From positions 3,039 through 10,169 of the forward strand of contig MGZO01000086.1 in assembly GCA_001802655.1 (NCBI GenBank): a stretch of DNA of 7,131 nt, read 5' to 3'. Position 1 is the first letter of the stretch, and each line of letters opens with the position of its first letter. The DNA is from Hydrogenophilales bacterium RIFOXYD1_FULL_62_11. Lineage in GTDB: Bacteria > Pseudomonadota > Gammaproteobacteria > Burkholderiales > Thiobacillaceae. Of the stretch, positions 1 through 5,838 are shown piece after piece. A model generated the notes under the pieces. That model worked only from the letters and a program-made list of their open reading frames with translations. It was not told the DNA's origin and made no database searches. The position numbers and the translations under genes were made by a program.

Positions 1-797
1 CGACCGTCTGGCGCCAGGACCACAACGGCTTCACCCATCAGGACCCGGGCTTTCTCGACGTGGTGGTGAACAAGAGTCCCGCCGTCACCCGCATCTACCT
101 GCCGCCGGATGTGAACACGCTGCTGGTGACCTCCGCTCAGTGTCTGGAGAGCACCGACCTCATCAACGTCATCGTCTGCGACAAGCAGAAGCACCTGCAG
201 TATCTGGATATGGATGCGGCGATCAAGCACTGCACCAAGGGCATCGGCATCTGGGAATGGGCCAGCAACGACGATGGGGCGGAACCCGACGTGGTGATGG
301 CCAGCGCCGGCGACATTCCCACCAAGGAAGCGCTGGCGGCGACGGTGCTGCTGCGCGAGCACTTCCCCGATCTCAAGGTGCGCTTTATCAACGTGGTCGA
401 TCTGTACAAGCTGACTCCGGCCAGCGAACACCCGCACGGGCTCAGCGACAAGGATTTCGACAGCCTGTTCACGCTCGACAAGCCGGTGATCTTCAACTTC
501 CACGGCTATCCCTGGCTGATTCATCGCCTGGCCTATCGCCGCCACAACCATGACAACCTGCACGTGCGCGGTTACAAGGAAAAGGGCAGCATCAACACGC
601 CACTGGAACTGGCGATTCAGAACGAGATCGACCGCTTCAGCCTCGCCATCGACGTGATCGACCGCATCCCCGCCCTGCGCGTGGCGGGCGCCCACGTCAA
701 GGAAAAGCTGCGCGACCGGCAGATCGAGTGCCGCAATTACGCGTATGAACACGGTGTCGACCTGCCCGAGGCGGATGCCTGGGTGTGGCCTTACTGA
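1..797 (+). CDS. xfp: Phosphoketolase (xylulose-5-P/fructose-6-P), C-terminal part
   Basis: This is a partial gene: the reading frame is open from base 3 and the N-terminus lies left of the window, leaving 264 residues of a protein that is usually about 790-800 long. The family is thiamine diphosphate dependent, cytosolic, and splits xylulose 5-phosphate (often also fructose 6-phosphate) with phosphate into acetyl phosphate plus glyceraldehyde 3-phosphate or erythrose 4-phosphate. The visible part covers the end of the central domain and the C-terminal domain. Recognisable family motifs, in order, are WRQDHNGFTHQDPGF at the left edge, YLPPDVNTLL, GIWEWAS, EPDVVMASAGDIPT, NVVDLYKL, EHPHGLSDKDFDSLFT, HGYPWLIHRL and HVRGYKEKG. 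The stretch after this, SINTPLELAIQNEIDRFSLA, resembles the variant that I recall from some proteobacterial and cyanobacterial enzymes in place of GTTTTPFDM. The N-terminal cofactor-binding half cannot be checked. The gene probably shares a transcript with glgP, 25 bases downstream. Confidence 0.95.
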   Translation, partial: TVWRQDHNGFTHQDPGFLDVVVNKSPAVTRIYLPPDVNTLLVTSAQCLESTDLINVIVCDKQKHLQYLDMDAAIKHCTKGIGIWEWASNDDGAEPDVVMASAGDIPTKEALAATVLLREHFPDLKVRFINVVDLYKLTPASEHPHGLSDKDFDSLFTLDKPVIFNFHGYPWLIHRLAYRRHNHDNLHVRGYKEKGSINTPLELAIQNEIDRFSLAIDVIDRIPALRVAGAHVKEKLRDRQIECRNYAYEHGVDLPEADAWVWPY

Positions 798-809
798 CGC
801 ATTGCGCAC

Positions 810-817
810 AGGAAAGG
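810..817 (+). promoter_or_regulatory. Ribosome binding site of glgP
   Basis: AGGAAAGG lies five bases before the ATG at 823. It decides the start of glgP. The frame is open further upstream, with an ATG at 745 inside the phosphoketolase gene, but that start would overlap the upstream gene by 53 bases and add 26 residues with no similarity to glycogen phosphorylase. Confidence 0.7.
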
Positions 818-822
818 CGACC

Positions 823-3297
823 ATGTCCGAATATGCCGAACGTTCCCTGCATACCCGTACCGCGCGCTCGGTCGATGCCTTGCGCCGTTCGTTTACCGAC
901 AACCTTTACTACCTCACCGGGCGTTCGTTCGAGAAGGCGGCCCCCCACGACCTTTACACGGCGCTGGCCTATACCGTGCGTGATCGCATGCTGGAGCGCT
1001 ACATCCTCACCAGCGAGCGCTACCGGCAGAACAGCAACCGCATGGTTTGCTATTTTTCGGCAGAGTTTTTGCTGGGGCCGCATCTGGGCAACAACATTCT
1101 CAATCTGGGCCTGCGTGACAACCTTGACGAAGCCTTGCGCGAACTGGGGCTGGATCTGGAAACCCTGCTGCAGCAGGAGCAGGAGCCGGGGCTGGGCAAT
1201 GGCGGTCTGGGTCGCCTCGCCGCCTGTTATCTGGATTCGCTGGCCACGCTTGAAATCCCGGCGGTGGGTTACGGCATCCGCTACGAATTCGGCCTGTTCG
1301 ACCAGCACATCAAGGATGGCTGGCAGGTGGAAGTGACCGATGCCTGGCTGCGCGACGGCAACCCCTGGGAGTTGCAGAACCGTCACCAGCGCTATCCGGT
1401 CAAGCTGGGCGGCCATACCGAAACCTACCGCGACAGGCATGACCGCTTGCGGGTCAGGTGGACGTCCGACTGCACGGTCTACGGCGTGGCCTACGACACG
1501 CCCATCCTTGGCTACGGCGTCAACAACGTCAACCTGCTGCGGCTGTGGAAATCGGAGGCGCACGATTCCTTCGATTTCCAGGCGTTCAATATCGGCAATT
1601 ATTACGGCGCCGTCGAAGCCGTGGTGGTGGCCGAAAACCTGACCAAGGTGCTGTATCCCAACGACGACCCCGAGGTGGGCAAGGAGCTGCGCCTCAAGCA
1701 GCAGTATTTCTTTGTGTCGTGTTCGCTGCAGGACATGGTGCGGATCACCCTGCGCGAGCTGGGCGACCTTGCGCGCTTTGCCGACAAATACGTCGCGCAG
1801 CTCAACGACACCCATCCGGCCATTGCCGTGCCGGAACTGATGCGCCTGCTGGTGGACGAGCACGGTTTCCCCTGGGAACAGGCGTGGGACATCACCCGCA
1901 CGAGTTTCGCCTATACCAACCACACGCTGTTGCCGGAGGCACTGGAGACCTGGCCGGTGGAGATGTTTCGGCGCATCCTGCCACGCCATCTCGAGATCAT
2001 TTACGAGATCAACCGCCGTTTTCTCGACGAAGTGCGCATGCGCTTTCTTGACGACGAGGCGCGCATCGGGCGCATGTCGCTGATTGCCGAGGGGCCCGTT
2101 CATCGGGTACGCATGGCGCACCTTGCCGCCGTCGGCAGCTTTTCCATCAATGGCGTGGCAGCCTTGCACACAGAACTGCTGAAGACCACGATCCTGCGTG
2201 ACTTTCACGAGCTCTGGCCGGAAAAATTCAACAACAAGACCAACGGCGTCACGCCGCGCCGCTTCATGGCGTTGGCCAATCCGCCGCTGACCCGGCTGAT
2301 CGAGGACACCCTCGACAGCGACTGGCTGCGCAAGCTGGAGTTGCTGCAGCGTCTGGAACCCTGGGCCGACGATGCAGCTTTCCGGACGCGCTGGGGGGAG
2401 GTCAAACTGACGGCCAAGCAGCAATTGGCCCGCTTCATCAGGGAAATTGTCGGGATTACGGTTGATCCTGCGTCGCTGTTCGATATCCAGGCCAAGCGCA
2501 TTCATGAATACAAACGCCAGCATCTCAACCTGCTGCACATCATCAGCCGCTATAGCCTCCTGAAGAGCAGCCCGAATGCGGATGCCACGCCGCGCACTTT
2601 CATTTTTAGCGGCAAGGCTGCGCCCAGTTACCGCATGGCCAAGCTGATCATCAAGCTGATCCATGCCGTGGCCGACGTGGTGAACCGCGACCCGCAGGTC
2701 AACCCGCTGATGAAAGTGGTGTTCATCCCCGATTTCAATGTCAAGAATGCCCAGCGCATCTATCCGGCTGCCGACCTGTCCGAGCAGATTTCCACCGCCG
2801 GCAAGGAAGCCTCGGGTACCGGCAATATGAAATTTTCGATGAACGGCGCACTCACCATCGGCACGCTGGATGGCGCCAACGTCGAGATCCGCGACGCGGT
2901 GGGGGAAGATAATTTTTTCCTGTTCGGCCTGACAGCCGGGCAGGTGCAGGCACGGCTGAACCAGGGCTATGTGCCCGGTCAGTTGATCGAGGCCGATCCC
3001 GAACTGCGGCATGCGCTTGACCTGATCGACTCCGGCCTGTTTTCGCATGGCGACCGGCAGCTGTTTGCGCCGCTCACGCGCAAACTGCGCGAGCAGGATC
3101 CGTATCTGGTCTGCGCCGATTACCGCGCGTATGTGGATTGCCAGGACACGGTCGACCGCCTGTATCGCGACACCGAACAGTGGACCCGCACCTCCATCCT
3201 CAACGTGGCGCGCATCGGCCGCTTTTCATCCGACCGCGCCATTCATGAATATGCCGAGGACATCTGGCGCGTTCGGGCGGTGCCCGTCAAAGGCTGA
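823..3297 (+). CDS. glgP: Glycogen/starch phosphorylase
   Basis: This is a complete 824-residue GT35 enzyme, within the usual length of about 800-840. It phosphorolyses alpha-1,4-glucan ends to glucose 1-phosphate in the cytosol with pyridoxal phosphate as cofactor. Family blocks appear in order: SAEFLLGPHLGNN near residue 80, EPGLGNGGLGRLAACYLDSL near 120, KVLYPNDDPEVGKELRLKQQ, QLNDTHPA near 326, NNKTNGVTPRR near 470, DIQAKRIHEYKRQ near 554, and the cofactor block EASGTGNMKFSMNGALTIGT, in which Lys670 is the expected Schiff-base lysine. No block is missing or broken. The start is fixed by a good ribosome binding site. The protein begins MSEY and lacks the regulatory N-terminal serine region of the animal enzymes, so phosphorylation control is unlikely. 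It follows the phosphoketolase by 25 bases, so the two are probably cotranscribed, linking glycogen mobilisation to the phosphoketolase route. It could equally be labelled maltodextrin phosphorylase; sequence alone does not settle substrate length. Confidence 0.97.
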   Translation: MSEYAERSLHTRTARSVDALRRSFTDNLYYLTGRSFEKAAPHDLYTALAYTVRDRMLERYILTSERYRQNSNRMVCYFSAEFLLGPHLGNNILNLGLRDNLDEALRELGLDLETLLQQEQEPGLGNGGLGRLAACYLDSLATLEIPAVGYGIRYEFGLFDQHIKDGWQVEVTDAWLRDGNPWELQNRHQRYPVKLGGHTETYRDRHDRLRVRWTSDCTVYGVAYDTPILGYGVNNVNLLRLWKSEAHDSFDFQAFNIGNYYGAVEAVVVAENLTKVLYPNDDPEVGKELRLKQQYFFVSCSLQDMVRITLRELGDLARFADKYVAQLNDTHPAIAVPELMRLLVDEHGFPWEQAWDITRTSFAYTNHTLLPEALETWPVEMFRRILPRHLEIIYEINRRFLDEVRMRFLDDEARIGRMSLIAEGPVHRVRMAHLAAVGSFSINGVAALHTELLKTTILRDFHELWPEKFNNKTNGVTPRRFMALANPPLTRLIEDTLDSDWLRKLELLQRLEPWADDAAFRTRWGEVKLTAKQQLARFIREIVGITVDPASLFDIQAKRIHEYKRQHLNLLHIISRYSLLKSSPNADATPRTFIFSGKAAPSYRMAKLIIKLIHAVADVVNRDPQVNPLMKVVFIPDFNVKNAQRIYPAADLSEQISTAGKEASGTGNMKFSMNGALTIGTLDGANVEIRDAVGEDNFFLFGLTAGQVQARLNQGYVPGQLIEADPELRHALDLIDSGLFSHGDRQLFAPLTRKLREQDPYLVCADYRAYVDCQDTVDRLYRDTEQWTRTSILNVARIGRFSSDRAIHEYAEDIWRVRAVPVKG

Positions 3298-3307
3298 AGC
3301 CCTGGCG

Positions 3308-3670
3308 CTACAAGCGGTTTGTCGATGGCGTTGCGGGTTGCCGGCTGGACAGCAGGCTGTCGGTGAGCGTCTGCATGAATGCGGCGTGTTGCGCTTCGGC
3401 CTGCTGAAACTCGACGATCAACTGTTCCGCTGCTGCGGTCAGACGGCTGCCCGCCGGATCACTTTGCACCAGCGGGGTTTGCCACGCGCTGTTCATGGCA
3501 TCCACCGCATCCCACGCCGCCTTGTAGCTCATCTTCATCGCCTTGGCAGCTTTGGAAATGGAGCCGGTTTCGCGGATGCGCTGCAACAGCTCGATCCGGC
3601 CGCGGCCGAGAAAGTTTTTGCCGTCGAGCGTGAGCCAGAAACGGCCATCGACTTTGAGTTGGGGATGCAT
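3308..3670 (-). CDS. ModE-like single-domain winged helix-turn-helix regulator
   Basis: This is a 120-residue protein matching the N-terminal DNA-binding domain of ModE, the molybdate-responsive regulator. The core GRGRIELLQRIRETGSISKA (about residues 22-41) followed by AKAMKMSYKAAWDAVDAMNS (42-61) corresponds to the LLKHI-SGSISQGAK-SYKSAWDAINEMN stretch of E. coli ModE and forms the helix-turn-helix. The start is ATG at 3670 (MHPQLKVDG). The frame runs on to 3808, but those extra codons overlap the divergent gene and do not resemble the family. Full-length ModE is about 260 residues with C-terminal molybdate-binding domains. Here there are none, so a direct molybdate response is doubtful. 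The wing is also short: LVQSDPAGSRLT replaces the glycine-rich GGKGGGG-containing segment. The gene converges with glgP (10-base gap) and diverges from the DUF302 gene, which is its most likely target along with itself. That targeting is inference. Confidence 0.85.
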   Translation of the reverse strand: MHPQLKVDGRFWLTLDGKNFLGRGRIELLQRIRETGSISKAAKAMKMSYKAAWDAVDAMNSAWQTPLVQSDPAGSRLTAAAEQLIVEFQQAEAQHAAFMQTLTDSLLSSRQPATPSTNRL

Positions 3671-3676
3671 CGCCCG

Positions 3677-3704
3677 AGTGTAGCAAACGAGGCTTGCGTG
3701 TCTG
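3677..3704 (-). promoter_or_regulatory. Possible leaderless promoter of the ModE-like gene
   Basis: Reading the minus strand, TACACT (3682-3677) resembles a -10 element and CAGACA (3704-3699) a weak -35 element (four of six matches to TTGACA), 16 bases apart. Only six bases separate the -10 element from the ATG at 3670, and no convincing Shine-Dalgarno lies between, so a transcript from here would begin at or next to the start codon. This rests on pattern matching only. Confidence 0.35.
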
Positions 3705-3731
3705 CGCGTATATGGCCGAAAATCAAGCCTC
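3689..3731. promoter_or_regulatory. Inverted repeat in divergent intergenic region, candidate operator
   Basis: GAGGCTTG (3689-3696) and CAAGCCTC (3724-3731) form a perfect 8-base inverted repeat with a 27-base spacer, centred near 3710 in the 80-base gap between the ModE-like gene and the DUF302 gene. The left arm falls between the proposed -35 and -10 elements of the regulator gene, and TATATG (3709-3714) lies at the centre. ModE-family proteins bind as dimers to palindromic sites, so this is a candidate operator. It does not match the known E. coli ModE box, and an 8-base repeat can arise by chance in a region this size. Confidence 0.35.
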
Positions 3732-3750
3732 CTGTCCACGAGAAACCGCC

Positions 3751-4209
3751 ATGAAAAGAACCCTCGCTGCGTGCGTCCTGTTTGGCCTGTCGATGCCTGC
3801 GCTGGCAACGGATGCTTACTCCGTCCTGTTTAAAACCCAGGGGGATTTCTCGTTTGTGCGCGATTCGCTGCAGGTAGCGATCGAAGGCAAAGGGCTGGTG
3901 ATCAATCACACCAACCAGATTGCCGGGATGCTGGAGCGTACCGGCAAGGATCTGGGCGCGACCCGACAGGTTTTCACCGATGGCGAACAGTTCGAGTTTT
4001 GCAGTGCGACGAGTTCGCGCGCGATGATGGAAGCCGACCCGCATGCCATCACCCTGTGCCCATACATTATTTCGGTCTATACGATTCCCGGCGACGCCAA
4101 TGTGTACCTCGCTTACCGCAAACCCGGCCCCACCCAGAACCCTGCGCTGCAAAAGGTGCTGGATCAGATTGAAACGCTGTTGACCGAGATCATTGAAGAG
4201 GCGCTGTAA
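3751..4209 (+). CDS. Exported DUF302 domain protein
   Basis: This 152-residue protein has an N-terminal signal peptide: basic MKRT, a hydrophobic stretch, and ALA followed by TDA, giving probable cleavage after Ala19, so the mature protein should be periplasmic. The ATG at 3751 is chosen because it places the signal peptide at the very N-terminus; an upstream in-frame ATG at 3694 would bury it and would fall within the candidate promoter region. The mature part matches DUF302: DFSFVRDSLQVAIEGKGLVI (about 32-51), then HTNQIAGML, then the family block FEFCSATSSRAMMEADPHAI (81-100) followed by CPYIISVY. Cys84 and Cys103 are the only cysteines after cleavage and could form a disulfide. The biochemical role of DUF302 is not established; it is frequent in sulfur-oxidising and metal-stressed bacteria as far as I recall. 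The divergent ModE-like regulator is a plausible controller. The gene converges with nnrS. Confidence 0.88.
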   Translation: MKRTLAACVLFGLSMPALATDAYSVLFKTQGDFSFVRDSLQVAIEGKGLVINHTNQIAGMLERTGKDLGATRQVFTDGEQFEFCSATSSRAMMEADPHAITLCPYIISVYTIPGDANVYLAYRKPGPTQNPALQKVLDQIETLLTEIIEEAL

Positions 4210-4220
4210 GGCCTTTCATC

Positions 4221-4249
4221 CGGCACCGGTCATTCAGCCCGGTTTGCCG
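4221..4249. terminator. Hairpin at convergent DUF302/nnrS junction, weak terminator candidate
   Basis: CGGCACCGG (4221-4229) can pair with CCGG (4239-4242) and TGCCG (4245-4249), giving nine base pairs with a two-base bulge and a nine-base loop. It sits between the stop of the DUF302 gene and the end of nnrS, overlapping the nnrS stop codon, where a bidirectional terminator would be expected. No T-run follows on either strand, so intrinsic termination would be weak. Confidence 0.22.
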
Positions 4250-5430
4250 TCAACCCTGGGGCGCAGCAGCATGGGCGCGTAGAGCGCCGCAAACAGGCCG
4301 AATGCCAATATCCACAGGAGTCCGGCGACCACGGTGCCGGCAAGATAGTCGGCCGGAACCAGCAGCGGCAAAGCGATGCGACTCAACGCGGCGCAGTTGA
4401 CCGCCATGAAAGCCAGTGTCATCAGCGGGGCGGGTTCCAGCATGCGTCCGGTGTGACCGAGCGATACCCGCGCCATCATGCCCAGGGTCAACGCGCCGAT
4501 GGCACCTGCAGTGAAGGCATGCAGTGCGCTGCTGGCAGGGACATCCAGCCCGATGGCAGACAGCGTCATCAGGGCGAAGCCGAGCACGATCCAGGCATAT
4601 CCCATGTGCAAAATCCACAACAAGGGCACTGACCACAGCTTGCCGGTGTACCAGCCTGCCAGACGCACCCCATGCATCACCGCAGCGACAGCGGCGAACA
4701 GCGCAGTGACAGGGGAAACCGGCGCAACCAGTGCCGCGGCCAGTGCACCGAGGGTGGCGACTGGCAGCAGGCGTTCAAGGAGGGTCCAGCGGCGGGCGCG
4801 GCTGCCGAGCTTGTTGTCGGTAAAGCTGGGAATCACCCGTCCCCCCATCACCATCATCATTGCCACTACCGCATAGGCTGCAAGATGCAGTCCGGTTCGC
4901 GCCGTGCCGGTTGTCCAGCCCAGCGCATCGGCATGCACCAGCGCATTGGCAAATGCCAGCGCCAGCAGCATGAGGGGGAAGGGGTAGTTGTGAAATTGCC
5001 TGGCCTTGAGGATGGGCACGGCCAGCACCGCCGCCAGAATTGGTAGAAAAGCCAGGTCGAGCCATGCCACCAGCCCGATCGGTAGACCCGGAATCAGAAA
5101 TCCCAGTCGTCCCGCCAGCCACAACAGGAACAGCGCCGCCAGCGGCGCGCCGGAAGGCATGCGGATGCCGGTCCAGTTTTGCGTGGCAGTAAGCAGGAAA
5201 CCGGCGATGACCGCCACAGCGAAGCCGAACAGCATTTCGTGGCCGTGCCAGATGGCAGGCGGCAGTTCGGCGGGGATCAGACTTCCGTGCAGTACCGCCA
5301 TCCACAAACCCATGAGCAGCAGGGAAAACAGGCCGGCAGCCAGAAAGAACGGCCGGAAACCCAGAGCAAAGGGTGCCCAGCGCAGAGGGGATGCGTGTTT
5401 GAGCGGGTCGTCGATGTGCAGCAAGGCCAT
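4234..5430 (-). CDS. nnrS: NnrS family heme/copper membrane protein
   Basis: This complete 398-residue, very hydrophobic protein has about twelve predicted membrane segments, the normal size and topology for NnrS. Family motifs are clear: LGFRPFFLAAGLF (23-35), WHGHEMLFGFAVAVIAGFLL (61-80) running into TATQNWTG, GGRVIPSFT (196-204), LWILHMGYAWI (271-281), and HAFTAGAIGALTLGMMARVS (304-323) running into LGHTGR. The histidines at 62, 64, 275, 304 and 326 are candidate metal or heme ligands. NnrS of Rhodobacter sphaeroides was described as a heme- and copper-containing membrane protein linked to nitrite and nitric oxide metabolism, and in Vibrio cholerae it protects against nitric oxide. The start at 5430 has GGAAAA a few bases upstream. 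It follows the DsrC-family gene by 41 bases and is probably the last gene of that minus-strand operon. No nitrite or NO reductase is visible nearby, so the partner pathway is unknown. Confidence 0.93.
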   Translation of the reverse strand: MALLHIDDPLKHASPLRWAPFALGFRPFFLAAGLFSLLLMGLWMAVLHGSLIPAELPPAIWHGHEMLFGFAVAVIAGFLLTATQNWTGIRMPSGAPLAALFLLWLAGRLGFLIPGLPIGLVAWLDLAFLPILAAVLAVPILKARQFHNYPFPLMLLALAFANALVHADALGWTTGTARTGLHLAAYAVVAMMMVMGGRVIPSFTDNKLGSRARRWTLLERLLPVATLGALAAALVAPVSPVTALFAAVAAVMHGVRLAGWYTGKLWSVPLLWILHMGYAWIVLGFALMTLSAIGLDVPASSALHAFTAGAIGALTLGMMARVSLGHTGRMLEPAPLMTLAFMAVNCAALSRIALPLLVPADYLAGTVVAGLLWILAFGLFAALYAPMLLRPRVDGKPG

Positions 5431-5471
5431 GGTGTTTTCCGGGGTTAAATGCGTGAGGTGAGCAGGAAGGG

Positions 5472-5789
5472 TCAGCCGGTGCTCCAGGCACGTGGCCGCC
5501 GCATGCCGGCGATCTTACAGGCTTGTTTCACGTAGCCGTAAGGATAGAGCTGGAACAGTTTCTTTTGCGCTTCCTTGCCCACCCGCTCGGCCAGATGCTT
5601 GATGACGAAACGCGCATCGGCGATGACCTGATGCTCTTCGTAGTATTCGCGCATGAAATGGATCGTGTCCCAGTGGTCATCGGTGAGCTGGATGTTCTCC
5701 TCCTCGGCGAGGGCGCGCGCCACGTCCTCGTTCCAGTCGGCGGGTTCGACCAGATAGCCTTCGGCATCACGTTCGGGCAGTGTGCTCAT
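5472..5789 (-). CDS. DsrC/TusE-family sulfur relay protein, variant lacking the C-terminal cysteine
   Basis: This 105-residue protein aligns along its length with DsrC/TusE: DAEGYLVEPADWNEDVARAL (8-27), LTDDHWDTIHFMREYYEEH (35-53), FVIKHLAERVGKEAQKKLF (61-79), then YPYGYVKQACKIAG (82-95). DsrC proteins act in the cytosol as sulfur carriers using two conserved cysteines on a flexible C-terminal arm: CysB inside KQACKIAG and CysA eleven residues later, next to the C-terminus. TusE keeps only CysA. Here Cys91 (CysB) is present, but the CysA position is Trp102, and the arm ends RPRAWSTG. A normal trisulfide cycle is therefore impossible, and a regulatory or partner-binding role is plausible. The ATG at 5789 is chosen because AGGAG lies seven bases upstream; longer starts up to 5933 overlap the upstream gene. 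It sits between the SQR-type gene (49-base gap) and nnrS (41-base gap). Confidence 0.92.
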   Translation of the reverse strand: MSTLPERDAEGYLVEPADWNEDVARALAEEENIQLTDDHWDTIHFMREYYEEHQVIADARFVIKHLAERVGKEAQKKLFQLYPYGYVKQACKIAGMRRPRAWSTG

Positions 5790-5796
5790 CGGGATT

Positions 5797-5801
5797 CTCC
5801 T
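5797..5801 (-). promoter_or_regulatory. Ribosome binding site of the DsrC-family gene
   Basis: On the minus strand AGGAG lies seven bases before the ATG at 5789. It supports this start over in-frame starts further upstream (as far as 5933), which lie inside the preceding gene. Confidence 0.75.
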
Positions 5802-5838
5802 GTGTGTGGGTTCATTGCATTCTGACGGCCGGGTGGAC

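Noticed and set aside
697..3048. Very long open frame (783 codons) on the minus strand opposite glgP
   Set aside because: It lies almost wholly antisense to a clearly conserved glycogen phosphorylase. It is rich in Gln, His, Val and Gly, as expected from the complement of a GC-rich gene with strong codon bias, and shows no recognisable domain.
3292..3301. GGCTGAAGCC hairpin at the end of glgP as a terminator
   Set aside because: The stem is only three to four base pairs with no T-run, too weak to support a terminator call.
3766..3774. LAAC lipobox in the DUF302 protein signal peptide (Cys8)
   Set aside because: Only MKRT precedes it, so there is no hydrophobic stretch before the cysteine. 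Cleavage after ALA at residue 19 fits much better.
3671..3808. Longer N-terminus for the ModE-like protein
   Set aside because: The extra codons run through the divergent intergenic region and into the signal peptide of the DUF302 gene and show no similarity to ModE.
4842..4862. CATCACCATCATCAT-like run that could read as a His tag or simple repeat
   Set aside because: On the coding (minus) strand it is the Met-rich membrane segment MMMVMGG of NnrS, just before the conserved GGRVIPSFT motif. It is not a separate element.
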